The notes under the pieces were generated by a model. It was not told the DNA's origin and searched no databases. It saw nothing but the letters and a program-made list of their open reading frames with translations. Shown here piece after piece: positions 43,731 to 53,359 of a stretch of 64,000 bases of DNA. The stretch is from Neptunomonas japonica DSM 18939. GTDB lineage: Bacteria; Pseudomonadota; Gammaproteobacteria; Pseudomonadales; Balneatricaceae. Location of the stretch: NCBI RefSeq assembly GCF_000422765.1, contig NZ_AUGR01000021.1, positions 19,033 to 83,032 of the forward strand, written 5' to 3'. Position 1 is the stretch's first letter, and each line of letters begins with the position of its first letter. The position numbers and the translations under genes are program-made.

Positions 43731-45461
43731 ATGTCTACTAAAAGCTACTTGACGACAATAAATGAAGGGTACAGATTATTTTTAATACTAACGCATGGAA
43801 TGATGCATATGCAGTGGTTCAACGGTCTAGATTTTAATAACCTTAAAGGGGATCTTTTTGGCGGTTTAACGGCAGCAATTGTAGCCTTACCTTTAGCATT
43901 AGCGTTTGGTGTTTCTTCGGGGGCTGGCCCGGTTGCGGGTATGTATGGTGCAATTTTTGTAGGTTTATTCGCTGCTCTATTTGGCGGCACTCCCTCACAA
44001 GTATCGGGCCCAACCGGACCTATGACTGTCGTTATGGCAGGAATTTTTACTCATTTTGTTGCACTTGATCCAGTGAGCGGGCCTGCGATGGCCTTCACTG
44101 TGGTGATGTTAGGTGGAGCATTTCAAATATTATTTGGCGTTTTCCGCTTAGGGCAGTTCATTACCTTAATGCCGTTTCCGGTTATTTCAGGCTTTATGAC
44201 CGGTATCGGAACAATCATTATTTTATTGCAGTTACCTCCATTGCTAGGTGCCTCCAGCGGGGCTGATGTATTAAGCGTTGTCCTGCAGCTACCAGCGATT
44301 GTCCAGTCACTGAACCCAAATGCTCTGATATTAGGACTGCTAACATTAGGTATTGTTTTCTTTTGTCCAAAAGCTCTTGGGAAATATACACCCCCAGCAT
44401 TGTTAGCAATGGTAATAGGCACCTTTTTATCTTTTGTATTTGTTGGCGTGGATGTTATCGGTGAAATTCCAACCGGTTTACCTTCTATGCATTGGCCTGA
44501 GTTTGAGTTGAACTTGGTAAAAGATATGGTTATTTCAGCTCTAATGCTCGCAACTTTAGGATCCATTGATTCATTATTAACCTCATTAGTTGCGGATAAT
44601 ATGACGCGTACTCAGCATAAGTCTGACCGTGAACTGATAGGGCAAGGTATTGGTAATGTCGTTGCAGGTTTCTTTGGCGGCTTGCCAGGTGCGGGTGCAA
44701 CTATGCGAACAGTTGTTAATATACGTGCAGGAGGGCGAACGCCTATATCAGGTTGTGTTCATGCTGTGATTTTACTGATGATTGTTTTGGGTGCAGGCTC
44801 CTTTGCTGCCCACATACCATTAGCCGTCTTGGCAGGTTTATTGATTAAGGTCGGTATCGATATTATTGATTGGCGTTTTTTGATGCGAGTACATCAGGCA
44901 CCTTTGTTTGTTATTTTTTTGATGGTATCTGTGTGGGGGTTAACAGTATTCGTTGATTTGATTACGGCAGTGGCTGTTGGTGTTTTTCTTGCCAATATTT
45001 ATACCGTAAGGCGTTTAACAGAGACTCAGTTAGAATCAGTTCGTATTGTTCAGGATCATAAAGAAGATCATCATTTTTTGAGTGATCATGAGAGTGATAT
45101 CTTAATGAATGGGGCAGGCCGAATTTTACTGTATCAATTGAACGGGCCGCTAAGCTATGCTGCTGCTAAAGGCATATCAAATAAGCTCATGGCTTGTACA
45201 AATCATGAAGTGCTATTGCTGGACTTTAGTAACGTTCCGCATATTGATGTATCCACGGCTATGGCTTTAGAGGAAGTTATTTTAGACTCGCATCTTGCCA
45301 CTCAAAATGTACTGATAGTAGGTGCTAAGCCTGAGGTGGAAATGATTTTACAACGTATGAAAGTCGCCACATTAATTCCAGAGCAATACCACTTCCCTAG
45401 TAGGGAAGCGGCCCTTGAAGCTGCATCTATATTATTAGCGGCTCCAGATGGTGAGCTTTGA
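43731..45461 (+). CDS. SulP family anion transporter
   Basis: Membrane transporter of the SulP/SLC26 family (sulfate, bicarbonate or other anions). 576 residues in the longest form, with a hydrophobic transport region (about 30-430; GPTGPMTVVMAGIF; GLPGAGATMRTVVNIRAGG, split) and a C-terminal STAS domain (about 455-565; LLDFSNVPHIDVSTAMALEE in part). The true start may be one of the ATGs at 43800, 43803 or 43809, because the first ATG lacks a ribosome site and codes for an atypical extra N-terminus. Its 3' end overlaps that of the converging CDF gene by 27 bases. Confidence 0.88.
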   Translation: MSTKSYLTTINEGYRLFLILTHGMMHMQWFNGLDFNNLKGDLFGGLTAAIVALPLALAFGVSSGAGPVAGMYGAIFVGLFAALFGGTPSQVSGPTGPMTVVMAGIFTHFVALDPVSGPAMAFTVVMLGGAFQILFGVFRLGQFITLMPFPVISGFMTGIGTIIILLQLPPLLGASSGADVLSVVLQLPAIVQSLNPNALILGLLTLGIVFFCPKALGKYTPPALLAMVIGTFLSFVFVGVDVIGEIPTGLPSMHWPEFELNLVKDMVISALMLATLGSIDSLLTSLVADNMTRTQHKSDRELIGQGIGNVVAGFFGGLPGAGATMRTVVNIRAGGRTPISGCVHAVILLMIVLGAGSFAAHIPLAVLAGLLIKVGIDIIDWRFLMRVHQAPLFVIFLMVSVWGLTVFVDLITAVAVGVFLANIYTVRRLTETQLESVRIVQDHKEDHHFLSDHESDILMNGAGRILLYQLNGPLSYAAAKGISNKLMACTNHEVLLLDFSNVPHIDVSTAMALEEVILDSHLATQNVLIVGAKPEVEMILQRMKVATLIPEQYHFPSREAALEAASILLAAPDGEL

Positions 45462-46580
45462 AAACCATGGAAGTGTTTGCATAGACTGATTAAGCTGAGT
45501 GCTTAGCGTTGAAATAAGTAGTGGTAGTTCACTATCTTTTAGAAAATCTTCAAGCTTGAGTTCAATCTCTATTAAGTCGTGTAAGTAGTGCAATGTTACA
45601 TGATAGTTCTTTATATCAGGCGCATAAATGCTCATTTGTTCCGAAAGCGCTTCTTCTATCTCTTTTCTTAAAGGCAAAACACGGCAGAAGCTCTCTTCTT
45701 CATCGTCATAAGTGTCGATGTGGAAGATAACATGGCCAATATCATCAAAACGTTGCAGTAGTTTTATAACGGCGGTATCACCAATCCAGTGCCCTTCGGA
45801 CGCGCTGCAATAAGGAGCTACCTGAATATGCATCTCTAGTAGGCTCTTGCTACCCATATTACGGCTTTTGAAATGATGTACGTTGGTAATCCCGTCTACT
45901 TCTTCGACTACTTCTTTAAGCTCCTTTACGCGCTCTTCAGGTAAGGCGGTATCTACTAACTCTTTAATGCTGTTCCATGTAAGGTCCCAGCCAATCTTGC
46001 CAACAAAAGCAGCAACGATGACTGCCGCTAATATATCAAGCCATGCATAGCCTGCCATTGCACCAAGAATACCAAATAGAACAACAATTGATGAAAACGA
46101 GTCAGTTCGACTATGCCATGCATTGGCTATTAATAGATCTGATTTGAGCCTTTTTCCTGCTGCGAGTGTATAGCGGTAAATCCACTCTTTGCTGGCAATG
46201 GATAGAAAAGCAACTAATAAGGCAGGCCAGCCTGGTGTGGGAACCGATGTAGACGTCCAAAATTCACGAATACTATCAAATGCCATCGCTCCTGCTACTG
46301 CTATAAGAACGCAGCCAAGAAAAACAGTACCTATTGTCTCAAAACGTGCATGCCCCCATGGGTGCTCTTCATCTGGCTCCTCATGAGAGAAGTGGAAGAT
46401 AATAACAACCATAAAATCGGTCAACAGATCTGAGAAAGAGTGAATCCCATCAGCTATCAGCGCGTTGGAATTGGAGGCGACTCCGACAATAATTTTGGCA
46501 AAACCGAGTATGGCATCAAGAATAGCGCCGATGATAGTAACTTTTTGAGCTTCTTTGTTTCTATTTGCAGACATAGACAT
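45435..46580 (-). CDS. Cation diffusion facilitator family transporter
   Basis: Metal/proton antiporter of 381 residues. Six hydrophobic helices span about 10-200, with the metal-binding HSFSDLLTDF (about 47-56) and HSRTDSFSS (about 155-163) motifs of CDF proteins; a C-terminal cytoplasmic domain (about 205-375) is longer than in E. coli FieF, with an added ferredoxin-like region. It probably exports Zn(II), Fe(II) or Mn(II). The gene converges on the SulP gene with a 27-base overlap. Confidence 0.9.
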   Translation of the reverse strand: MSMSANRNKEAQKVTIIGAILDAILGFAKIIVGVASNSNALIADGIHSFSDLLTDFMVVIIFHFSHEEPDEEHPWGHARFETIGTVFLGCVLIAVAGAMAFDSIREFWTSTSVPTPGWPALLVAFLSIASKEWIYRYTLAAGKRLKSDLLIANAWHSRTDSFSSIVVLFGILGAMAGYAWLDILAAVIVAAFVGKIGWDLTWNSIKELVDTALPEERVKELKEVVEEVDGITNVHHFKSRNMGSKSLLEMHIQVAPYCSASEGHWIGDTAVIKLLQRFDDIGHVIFHIDTYDDEEESFCRVLPLRKEIEEALSEQMSIYAPDIKNYHVTLHYLHDLIEIELKLEDFLKDSELPLLISTLSTQLNQSMQTLPWFSKLTIWSR

Positions 46581-47005
46581 GTTATTAGCCGATCATTTGA
46601 ATCCATCGGCATGTTAACCTTACGAAGAGAATCGAGCCAGTTAAAAGGCTTAAAAAAGATATTTATTTCATTAAATTTGGCTTGACATGAAAAAATATTA
46701 AAATTATCTATTTCAATAGGGTATTTATTAATCAGGCTGAATATAATCTGTAAATGAATATGTAACTAATTGATAATTAAGAATAAATACTACTGGTTAA
46801 AAAATGATCAATGTGAGTAGAAGCTCATGAAATGGGCTCTGTAAGACGTTTTTCTTACAGAATCCACAGGGTTATCCACAAGATGTGTGTGTACCTTGCT
46901 CTAGCCCGTATAGGACGTAGGATTGGGGGCTGCATTGATGGGTTGTTTCGTCTTACAGAAGAAATTAGACTGCATTTTTATGTGCCAAATAGGATTGACA
47001 TTTAG
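46581..47005. other. Divergent intergenic region with repeats and a DnaA-box-like site
   Basis: 425 bases between the CDF gene and the BASS gene. The left part (46680-46800) is strongly AT-rich. TCTTACAGA occurs three times: inverted 46838-46846, direct 46853-46861 (these two form a perfect 9-base hairpin, loop CGTTTT) and direct 46951-46959. TTATCCACA, a perfect DnaA box, is at 46872-46880 with a partial second box before it. No reading frame looks real. Confidence 0.5.
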
Positions 47006-47899
47006 ATGGAAAATACAGCGCTAACACAGGTGGTTTTACCCCTAGCTTTGTTTTTTATTATGTTGGGTATTGGTTTGTCGCTGACTGTTTCTAATTTTTT
47101 GGATTTAAAGTCTAGACCTCTTGCCGTTGTGCTGGGTAGCATTTTGCAATTAATCGCTTTACCACTATTGGGATATAGTGTTGTCACTTTATTAAATGTC
47201 CCTCCAGCCTATGCCGTGGGTATAATGATATTGACATTCGCACCAGGTGGTGCGACCTCTAATATGATCAGTTATTTAAGTAGAGCTGATACGGCGTTGT
47301 CAGTCAGTTTAACGGTGATAGCGAGTATAGTTACTCCTTTTACCTTACCGTTGCTGTCTTATATGGCTGTTTCTCACTGGCTTTCACTGGATGCTACGAT
47401 TGCTTTCCCTATTGTGCAGACCGTTTTTAAATTACTGGCTATCACATTACTGCCGGTTGTTTTGGGCATGTGGTTGACCCATAAAGCTCCGCGTTTTTCT
47501 GCTAAATTGCAGCCGTTAGTGAAGTGGTGCTCTTTGCTATTTATGCTTGTAGTGGTGGTGGGAATAGTGGCGGGCAATAAAGACAAGTTATCAAGTATGC
47601 TAGTGCAAGTTGGCCCTGTGGTTTTATTGTTATCATTGGCTGCTATGTTGACAGGCTGGTGGGCTGGTAAGCTTTTTCGTTTACCTGTAAAGCAGGGGCT
47701 CACGCTGGCTATTGAGACCGGTATTCAAAACGCAGGATTAGCTTTAATGATAACTGGGGCAGTGTTGCACAACACCGAAATGTCCGGCGTTGTGTTGTTA
47801 TATGGTGTACTGATGCAAGTGCCTGCTATTTTGATTATTATTTGTCGTCATTGGCAATGGAAAGAATCTGAAGCGGTTAAAACACATCTAGAGCTTTAA
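47006..47899 (+). CDS. Bile acid:sodium symporter family (BASS/SBF) protein
   Basis: Membrane transporter of 297 residues with about nine or ten helices. The sodium-site region reads FAPGGATSNMISYLSRAD (about 75-92) and the second repeat holds ETGIQNAGLALMI, both typical of ASBT-like proteins. Bacterial members move pantoate, organic acids or similar anions with sodium; the substrate is not known here. An AGGA lies about 11 bases before ATG 47006. Confidence 0.88.
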   Translation: MENTALTQVVLPLALFFIMLGIGLSLTVSNFLDLKSRPLAVVLGSILQLIALPLLGYSVVTLLNVPPAYAVGIMILTFAPGGATSNMISYLSRADTALSVSLTVIASIVTPFTLPLLSYMAVSHWLSLDATIAFPIVQTVFKLLAITLLPVVLGMWLTHKAPRFSAKLQPLVKWCSLLFMLVVVVGIVAGNKDKLSSMLVQVGPVVLLLSLAAMLTGWWAGKLFRLPVKQGLTLAIETGIQNAGLALMITGAVLHNTEMSGVVLLYGVLMQVPAILIIICRHWQWKESEAVKTHLEL

Positions 47900-47939
47900 T
47901 GGAGCGCTTTAATTGGTTCTCTTCTGATATCGCTACTCA

Positions 47940-48569
47940 TTAATCTATGCCGACAATCTTGTGAGTTTGCAGGCTCATCTTCCAGCGAGGGTGTCTTAAG
48001 CAGTACTCAATAACGTGTTGTGTATTTTCGTTTGGGTTCTCACTGTCTAATGGTTGCAAGTAAAAGTTATCAAATTCTAACCCAGTGAACCTTTCAGGCA
48101 TTGCATCGTGCTGAGGGTAGACAAGTTTTAATTCATGACCTTTCTCAATAACGAGTGGTGCAGAAGCTTTGGGGCTAACGCAAATCCAATCGATATCATT
48201 GGGCAGTGGTTTGGTGCCATTGGTCTCTACTGCTATCTCAAAACCGCTATTATGCACTGCACTGACGAGTTCTTGTGTTAGCTGTAATGCGGGCTCACCT
48301 CCGGTAAAAACAACATAAGGCTTACCTTCTGGCGTAGGCCAAAAGCTCATAATTGCAGTGGCCAGTGCTTGTGCTGTTGCGAATTTTCCACCGTTTTGAC
48401 CATCAGTACCGATAAAGTCAGTATCACAAAAATTACATATCGCAGTCGCTCTATCTTGTTCGCGCCCGGACCATAAGTTACAGCCACTAAAGCGGCAAAA
48501 TACTGCGGGCCGGCCTGCATGAGCGCCTTCGCCCTGCAATGTGTAGAACATCTCTTTTACGCTATACAT
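47940..48569 (-). CDS. queE: 7-carboxy-7-deazaguanine synthase
   Basis: Radical SAM enzyme that makes CDG from CPH4 in queuosine and 7-deazapurine synthesis. 209 residues; the cluster cysteines C30, C45 and C48 have the C-x14-C-x2-C spacing of the gammaproteobacterial QueE type, with the insertion SGREQDRAT between the first two. The downstream region includes VFTGGEPALQ and VETNGT, both standard. No other queuosine gene is in the window and no preQ1 riboswitch was recognised upstream. Confidence 0.94.
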   Translation of the reverse strand: MYSVKEMFYTLQGEGAHAGRPAVFCRFSGCNLWSGREQDRATAICNFCDTDFIGTDGQNGGKFATAQALATAIMSFWPTPEGKPYVVFTGGEPALQLTQELVSAVHNSGFEIAVETNGTKPLPNDIDWICVSPKASAPLVIEKGHELKLVYPQHDAMPERFTGLEFDNFYLQPLDSENPNENTQHVIEYCLRHPRWKMSLQTHKIVGID

Positions 48570-48856
48570 TTTTGTATTGTTAACCCTATTAAGAAGGAAG
48601 TTAAGAGGAGCTTAGAGCTGGTTGATAAGCTATTTGATCAGATAATCGAAACGACTAAGTGCATGACAGGTATTTCCTAGAACGGGTAAATTTTACAGAG
48701 GATGAAAATCATATCAAGTCATTATCACTTCATTCGTTATCCCTAAGTTGTATCTGTTGCTGTAGAAGAAATGATAGGTGTGGTGTATAAATTGTGATGT
48801 ACTAAATTAACTTCCTCTAAAACAAAAAGTTCTTATAATAAAAAGATAGGTTGCTT
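48570..48856. other. Divergent intergenic region of queE and the rhodanese gene
   Basis: About 285 bases with promoters for both genes expected. No riboswitch, terminator or small gene could be supported. Confidence 0.4.
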
Positions 48857-49498
48857 ATGTTTATTAAAACGATTTCATCGGTTGCGTTAGTCAGTCTGTT
48901 AACGGCTTCGCCATTAGTATTTGCGAAAGATAAACCTAAAGCCATGATTGCACCGGGCCTCTTCTCTTTCGAAGTGATGCACGATGGTGCGATGGTTGAG
49001 ATTAAACGTAATCAGAATCCAGAAAATCTAATTACTGATCTATATGCCACTACTTTTCGTGGTATGCCGCAAGCGATGCATCCTTTTGAGCCTTATGATG
49101 TAGAAACGATCGCCGAGCGTGAATTTGTGCAATACATGATCGATGCTCAAAAAGATAAAAGTATTTTGATCGTTGATACGCGGACGATTGGTTGGCACCA
49201 GCGTTTGACGATTCCGGGTGCTGTCAGTTATCCCTACACAATGATGGATGATGCCGATGATACAGATTGGGCGATGGATGATTTTGGCGCGTTAAAACAG
49301 TCTGATGGCGGCTATGATTTTACGAAAGCAAAAACCTTAGCAATGTTCTGTAATGGTTACTGGTGTGGACAAACACCATCAATGGTCAGAGCAATGCTTG
49401 AGCACGGTTATCCTGCAGAGAAAATTAAATATTATCGTGGTGGTATGCAGGCCTGGACTAGCTTAGGGCTATCGGTAGTGGGAGAGGCGACTGAGTAA
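48857..49498 (+). CDS. Secreted rhodanese-like protein
   Basis: Periplasmic protein of 213 residues. A signal peptide (about 1-23, SLLTASPLVFA then KDK) is followed by a rhodanese domain (about 75-205) with the active-site loop CNGYWCGQ (C165 and C170) and a substrate-side D/R/IPGA motif (RLTIPGAVSYP). It should transfer sulfane sulfur or sense oxidised sulfur in the periplasm. I chose ATG 48857 since AGG lies six bases before it; TTG 48851 has no room for a ribosome site. It ends before a bidirectional terminator. Confidence 0.85.
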   Translation: MFIKTISSVALVSLLTASPLVFAKDKPKAMIAPGLFSFEVMHDGAMVEIKRNQNPENLITDLYATTFRGMPQAMHPFEPYDVETIAEREFVQYMIDAQKDKSILIVDTRTIGWHQRLTIPGAVSYPYTMMDDADDTDWAMDDFGALKQSDGGYDFTKAKTLAMFCNGYWCGQTPSMVRAMLEHGYPAEKIKYYRGGMQAWTSLGLSVVGEATE

Positions 49499-49541
49499 AG
49501 CGAGTGTTAAAAGCTTAGTGCATCTACTGTATGTGAGCATA

Positions 49542-49573
49542 AAAAAGGGCTTATTATAAATAAGCCCTTTTTG
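49542..49573. terminator. Bidirectional terminator between the rhodanese gene and rdgC
   Basis: Stem AAAAAGGGCTTATT / AATAAGCCCTTTTT with loop ATAA (or tighter); A and T tracts flank both sides. Confidence 0.9.
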
Positions 49574-49580
49574 TTTTCAA

Positions 49581-50489
49581 TTAACGTTGTACCTGGCCGC
49601 CGAAAGCTTCCAAAATTTGCGGAAAGAGTCGCTGGCACTCTAGTGCTAAACGAGCCACATCACTGTCTAACCTTACCAGAGGGTCTTCTGATGATTCTTC
49701 ATTGAGCGTTTGTGTTAATTCGTCTGTTGGTTTTACGCGCTTGATCAATAAATCATCTTGTAAAATAAAGCTAAGCGTTTCATCCCACTGCAAGGCCAGC
49801 TTGGTCACTTGCTTTCCGGTTTCTAAGTGGGCAATGACTTCGCTGCTATGCAGGTCATGCCCCTTAATGCGAATAACACCGCCTTCTTCTGTTTGGTCTT
49901 TCAACTCACATTCATCTAAGCAGGTAAAGGCCGGGAATGAACTTGACTGTTGCAGCCACTCAGACATAACCACGCCAGGTGAGTGCACAGTATCCGGCAA
50001 TGCGACAGGCAATGTGGTTAGGCTGTTGCGTAATAGATTGAGTAACTCTTCCGCACCTTTATGACTTGAGCTATCGACAACAATAAAACCGGCGCGCGGT
50101 AAAACAAGCGCGCTGGTTTGTGAGAATCGGCTAAACGCGCGAGGTAACAAATCAATAATGATTTCATCTTTCAATTGAAGCTGTTCTTTACGATATACCT
50201 TGCGTGCCTGCTCACGCTCAATCACCCCAACACGTTCATTCAAGTTTCTTTTAATTACATTAGCGGGTAATAGTTTTTCTTCTTTTTGTGCGGTAATCAA
50301 GTATGCCCCAGATGAAGCAAACACGGTTTGCTCATCAAGTGCTGAGTGTGGAGCAACCCAGCCGTAGCGGCTGAGCTCTTGGCTACGACATGGTTCAAAT
50401 AAGTGTTCAGAGAAAGCGGCTTCCAGCTGTTCCTGTGTGTAATCTTGTTGCTCTGTAAACCGGTAAAAGACGAAATTTTTGAACCACAT
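49581..50489 (-). CDS. rdgC: Nucleoid-associated recombination modulator RdgC
   Basis: Non-sequence-specific DNA-binding ring protein that limits RecA loading. The 302-residue product has the RdgC landmarks: start MWFKNFVFYRF, SQELSRYGWV, INLL-type middle strands (EIIIDLLPRAFSR) and the C-terminal PTDE...RLDSDVARL, LECQRLFPQILEAFGG. Length fits the family. It lies upstream of hrpB on the opposite side of a 122-base gap. Confidence 0.93.
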   Translation of the reverse strand: MWFKNFVFYRFTEQQDYTQEQLEAAFSEHLFEPCRSQELSRYGWVAPHSALDEQTVFASSGAYLITAQKEEKLLPANVIKRNLNERVGVIEREQARKVYRKEQLQLKDEIIIDLLPRAFSRFSQTSALVLPRAGFIVVDSSSHKGAEELLNLLRNSLTTLPVALPDTVHSPGVVMSEWLQQSSSFPAFTCLDECELKDQTEEGGVIRIKGHDLHSSEVIAHLETGKQVTKLALQWDETLSFILQDDLLIKRVKPTDELTQTLNEESSEDPLVRLDSDVARLALECQRLFPQILEAFGGQVQR

Positions 50490-50627
50490 AAAGCTTCCAA
50501 TATAAGAAAATTAAAATCGCTGCTAGCTTAGAGGGAAATTACCTTGAGTGACAGGGTAAAATCACAACAAGGTAAATATTTGTTGTAGAGCATACTTAGC
50601 GAGCCCCTAACTTAATGGGGGCTTTTT
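50479..50627 (+). ncRNA. Candidate small RNA between rdgC and hrpB (weak)
   Basis: On the plus strand TTGAAC (50479-50484) and TATAAG (50501-50506) have 16-base spacing, and a hairpin AGCCCC / GGGGCT (50602-50607, 50617-50622) followed by TTTTT ends at about 50627. There is no open frame between them that I can support. The terminator points away from rdgC and overlaps the 3' end of hrpB, which reads the other way. The promoter is only a moderate match, so this is a weak candidate. Confidence 0.25.
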
Positions 50628-53173
50628 AGGTGGCGCTTGGTTTTGTGAGTAGCCATAGCGCTAGAGGGGTCATCAGGCCAGGGGTGTTTGGGGTATCGCC
50701 CCTTCATTTCTTTTTTAACTTGAGGGTATACGTGCTCCCAGAAATTCCCCAGATCTTGTGTGACTTGTAACGGGTGGCCTGCCGGTGAAAGTAAGTGGAC
50801 TTTGAGTTTGACATTGTTGGCAATGGTTGGCGTTGATGTGGAGCCAAACATTTCTTGAAGCTTAACACCTAGTATCGGCGGGGTTTGGCTATAATCAATG
50901 TGTATTTTAGAACCTGAAGGTACAGCAATGCGCTCAGGTGCGAGTTCGTTAAGCTGCTGCGGTAATGGCCAAGGGAGCAAATTTTGTAAAATGCTATGTA
51001 AATCCAATTTTGCAAAATGATTAATGTGGCTAACTTTACCTAGATAGGGAGTTAGCCAGTTATCCAGTGCGGCCAGTAATGCGGTGTCCGATAGGTCTGG
51101 CCAAGGGTTTTTAGCATTTTGGTTTTCGTATGCTTGGTACAAAAAAGTGACTCGTTGGCGCCATTGTGTGAGTGCTTTTGTATGGGAGAAAATCGAAAGC
51201 CCTTTGTTTTTGACAAGTCCAAGTAAAGCCTGAGCTCGCGCATCGTCAGAAAGTGTTTTTAATGGCTGACGTTTGATGATGATAGCTCCACAGCAGTGCT
51301 GCTCTTCTGCAATGAGTTTCTGCTGTTTGTCATTCCATTCAACAAAATTACGCTGTTCTAGCATATGGATAAGAGGCCCTTCAAAAAGAGATGGATTAAA
51401 GGGTGCTGCTAACCAAATAGCGTCGTTTGATCTGCCTTCTTGGCTGCCAAGCTGTGCGACTGCTATCCACTTTGATTTGCTTAGATAGTCGTTTTCACTC
51501 ACGCTGGCTGCTCTTCCGTTTGCTAATTGGAATCGTGGTTGCTCACCGGTTCGTTTAGCAATGCGATCTGGCCAAGCACTGGCTATTAATAGGCCGATTT
51601 GGTCTTCGCTATTAATAGTGCCAATCGCCTGTTGTTGGTTTTGTCTGTTAGCAGGGAGTTGTTGGCAAAGTGTATAGTAGCGTTGACACTGTTGCTTTAT
51701 GCGATAGAGCTGGCCTTGTTGTGATGGATGGCATTTTTTAGGCTCTCGAAGCCAATCAAGACGCATTTGTAAATCGGCTTGACGTGTATCTAATGGATCG
51801 CGCTCCGAAAGCAATGCAGCTAGTTCACATGCTTGGTATTCCAGTTGATACAAGCTAGCAGTGAGCATCATATGTGCCAAGCGTGGGTGAACTGGCAGGC
51901 TAGCCATCTGTTCGCCTTGTTTGCTTAAATAGTATCTATTGTCAGTGAATTCAAGAGCGCCTAATTGGCACAGTAACTCGCGTGCTTGCTGGCAAGAGGC
52001 TAGGCTTGGAGTATCTAGCCATGCGAGTTCACTAGGGTCATTACATCCCCAGCGATACAGTTGTAGTATGAGCGGCGCCAAATCGGCTTGTTGGATTTCT
52101 GGTGCTCTAAAAGGGGATAGTTGCGCTTGTTGTTCTATTGACCACAGCCTATAGCAGACACCTGGTGCCGTTCTTCCAGCACGTCCTGATCTTTGTGTAC
52201 TCGCTGCACGAGATAGTCGACGGGTTTGTAAACGAGTCATTCCTGTATTTGGGTCATAACTTGCTTGTCGGCTGAGCCCACTGTCTATAACGACAGTAAC
52301 GCCATCAATAGTCAGACTCGTTTCTGCAATGGCGGTTGCTAGTACAATTTTACGCTGACCATTTGGCGCAGGAATAATCGCTTTGCGTTGTTGCTCTAGG
52401 CTTAAATCGCCATAAAGGGGAGTGATCAGCAGTTCTTGTTTATCTATATTATCAAGGGCTTCATATAATTGTTTTTCAACGCGGCGTATTTCGGACTGCC
52501 CGGGAAGAAATACCAGTAGGCTGCCGGGTTGTTCGTTAAGTGCTGTTTTTATGGTTGCTACAATGCGAGGCTCTATTCGTTCTCTATGTTTCCATGGCGC
52601 GCCATAAATTAGCTCTACCGGGAAGCTGCGGCCTTGGCTTTTAACAACCGGAGCATCACCTAAGAGGTCTGCTATAGCCGTGCTGTCTAGTGTGGCTGAC
52701 ATGACGAGTAACTTTAAGGGATCATCGTCGCGGAATAAGCTACGGCCTTGCAAGATTAAAGCAAGGCCTAAGTCTGCATCTAGGCTGCGTTCATGAAATT
52801 CGTCAAAGATTACTAGACCAGTATCATCCAAGCTGGGGTCAGTTTGTAGCATTCGTGTGAGAATGCCTTCTGTGACGACCTCTATTCGGGTTTTATGACT
52901 GACCTTGGTATCCATACGGACGCGATAACCGACGGTTTCTCCGACGGCCTCGCCTAGCGACATCGCCATGCGTTCTGCAGCAGCGCGTGCTGCCAAACGG
53001 CGAGGTTCTAACATGATGATTTTTCGGTTAACTAGCCATGGCTGGTTTAATAATGCTAATGGAACAGCGGTGGTTTTTCCGGCGCCAGGTGGTGCTTCTA
53101 GCACCGCTTCGTGCTCAGCATCTAGTGCAGTAATTAAGTCAGGAATAATCGCATGAATAGGCAGTGTTAACAT
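50612..53173 (-). CDS. hrpB: ATP-dependent helicase HrpB
   Basis: DEAH/RHA-family RNA helicase of 853 residues. Walker A is in APPGAGKTTAVPLAL, Walker B is DEFH (VIFDEFHERSL), SAT is in LVMSATLDS, and motif VI is in QRSGRAGRTAPGVCYRLW. The C-terminal HrpB domain ends in GRYPKHPWPDDP. HrpB belongs to the DHX group of bacterial helicases; its physiological role is still poorly known. Its 3' end forms part of the hairpin read by the candidate RNA on the other strand. Confidence 0.94.
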   Translation of the reverse strand: MLTLPIHAIIPDLITALDAEHEAVLEAPPGAGKTTAVPLALLNQPWLVNRKIIMLEPRRLAARAAAERMAMSLGEAVGETVGYRVRMDTKVSHKTRIEVVTEGILTRMLQTDPSLDDTGLVIFDEFHERSLDADLGLALILQGRSLFRDDDPLKLLVMSATLDSTAIADLLGDAPVVKSQGRSFPVELIYGAPWKHRERIEPRIVATIKTALNEQPGSLLVFLPGQSEIRRVEKQLYEALDNIDKQELLITPLYGDLSLEQQRKAIIPAPNGQRKIVLATAIAETSLTIDGVTVVIDSGLSRQASYDPNTGMTRLQTRRLSRAASTQRSGRAGRTAPGVCYRLWSIEQQAQLSPFRAPEIQQADLAPLILQLYRWGCNDPSELAWLDTPSLASCQQARELLCQLGALEFTDNRYYLSKQGEQMASLPVHPRLAHMMLTASLYQLEYQACELAALLSERDPLDTRQADLQMRLDWLREPKKCHPSQQGQLYRIKQQCQRYYTLCQQLPANRQNQQQAIGTINSEDQIGLLIASAWPDRIAKRTGEQPRFQLANGRAASVSENDYLSKSKWIAVAQLGSQEGRSNDAIWLAAPFNPSLFEGPLIHMLEQRNFVEWNDKQQKLIAEEQHCCGAIIIKRQPLKTLSDDARAQALLGLVKNKGLSIFSHTKALTQWRQRVTFLYQAYENQNAKNPWPDLSDTALLAALDNWLTPYLGKVSHINHFAKLDLHSILQNLLPWPLPQQLNELAPERIAVPSGSKIHIDYSQTPPILGVKLQEMFGSTSTPTIANNVKLKVHLLSPAGHPLQVTQDLGNFWEHVYPQVKKEMKGRYPKHPWPDDPSSAMATHKTKRHLKSPH

Positions 53174-53359
53174 AGAAGCTAGATATGACTTTCGCTAGTG
53201 GTTTATAAGTGGGTGCACTTTAAAAGTATACAGTGAACCGTATTAGGAGTGAAAACTTAGGCAAGTAGGCTGTTAATAGTTTTTTTGTACTTGGCTGCCC
53301 CGATTTATAAAATCTTTGCTAGGATTAATGCGTCTGAAATCATCGTTTGGGAGGCTGCT

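Noticed and set aside
44123..44566. 147-codon frame antisense to the SulP gene
   Set aside because: It mirrors the transport domain codons; no start context or motif.
46861..46880. Replication origin
   Set aside because: Only one perfect DnaA box plus a partial one and hardly any GATC sites; the usual origin genes (dnaA, rpmH, gidA) are absent.
48570..48856. preQ1 riboswitch upstream of queE
   Set aside because: No stem with the C-rich loop and A-rich tail could be found on the minus strand.
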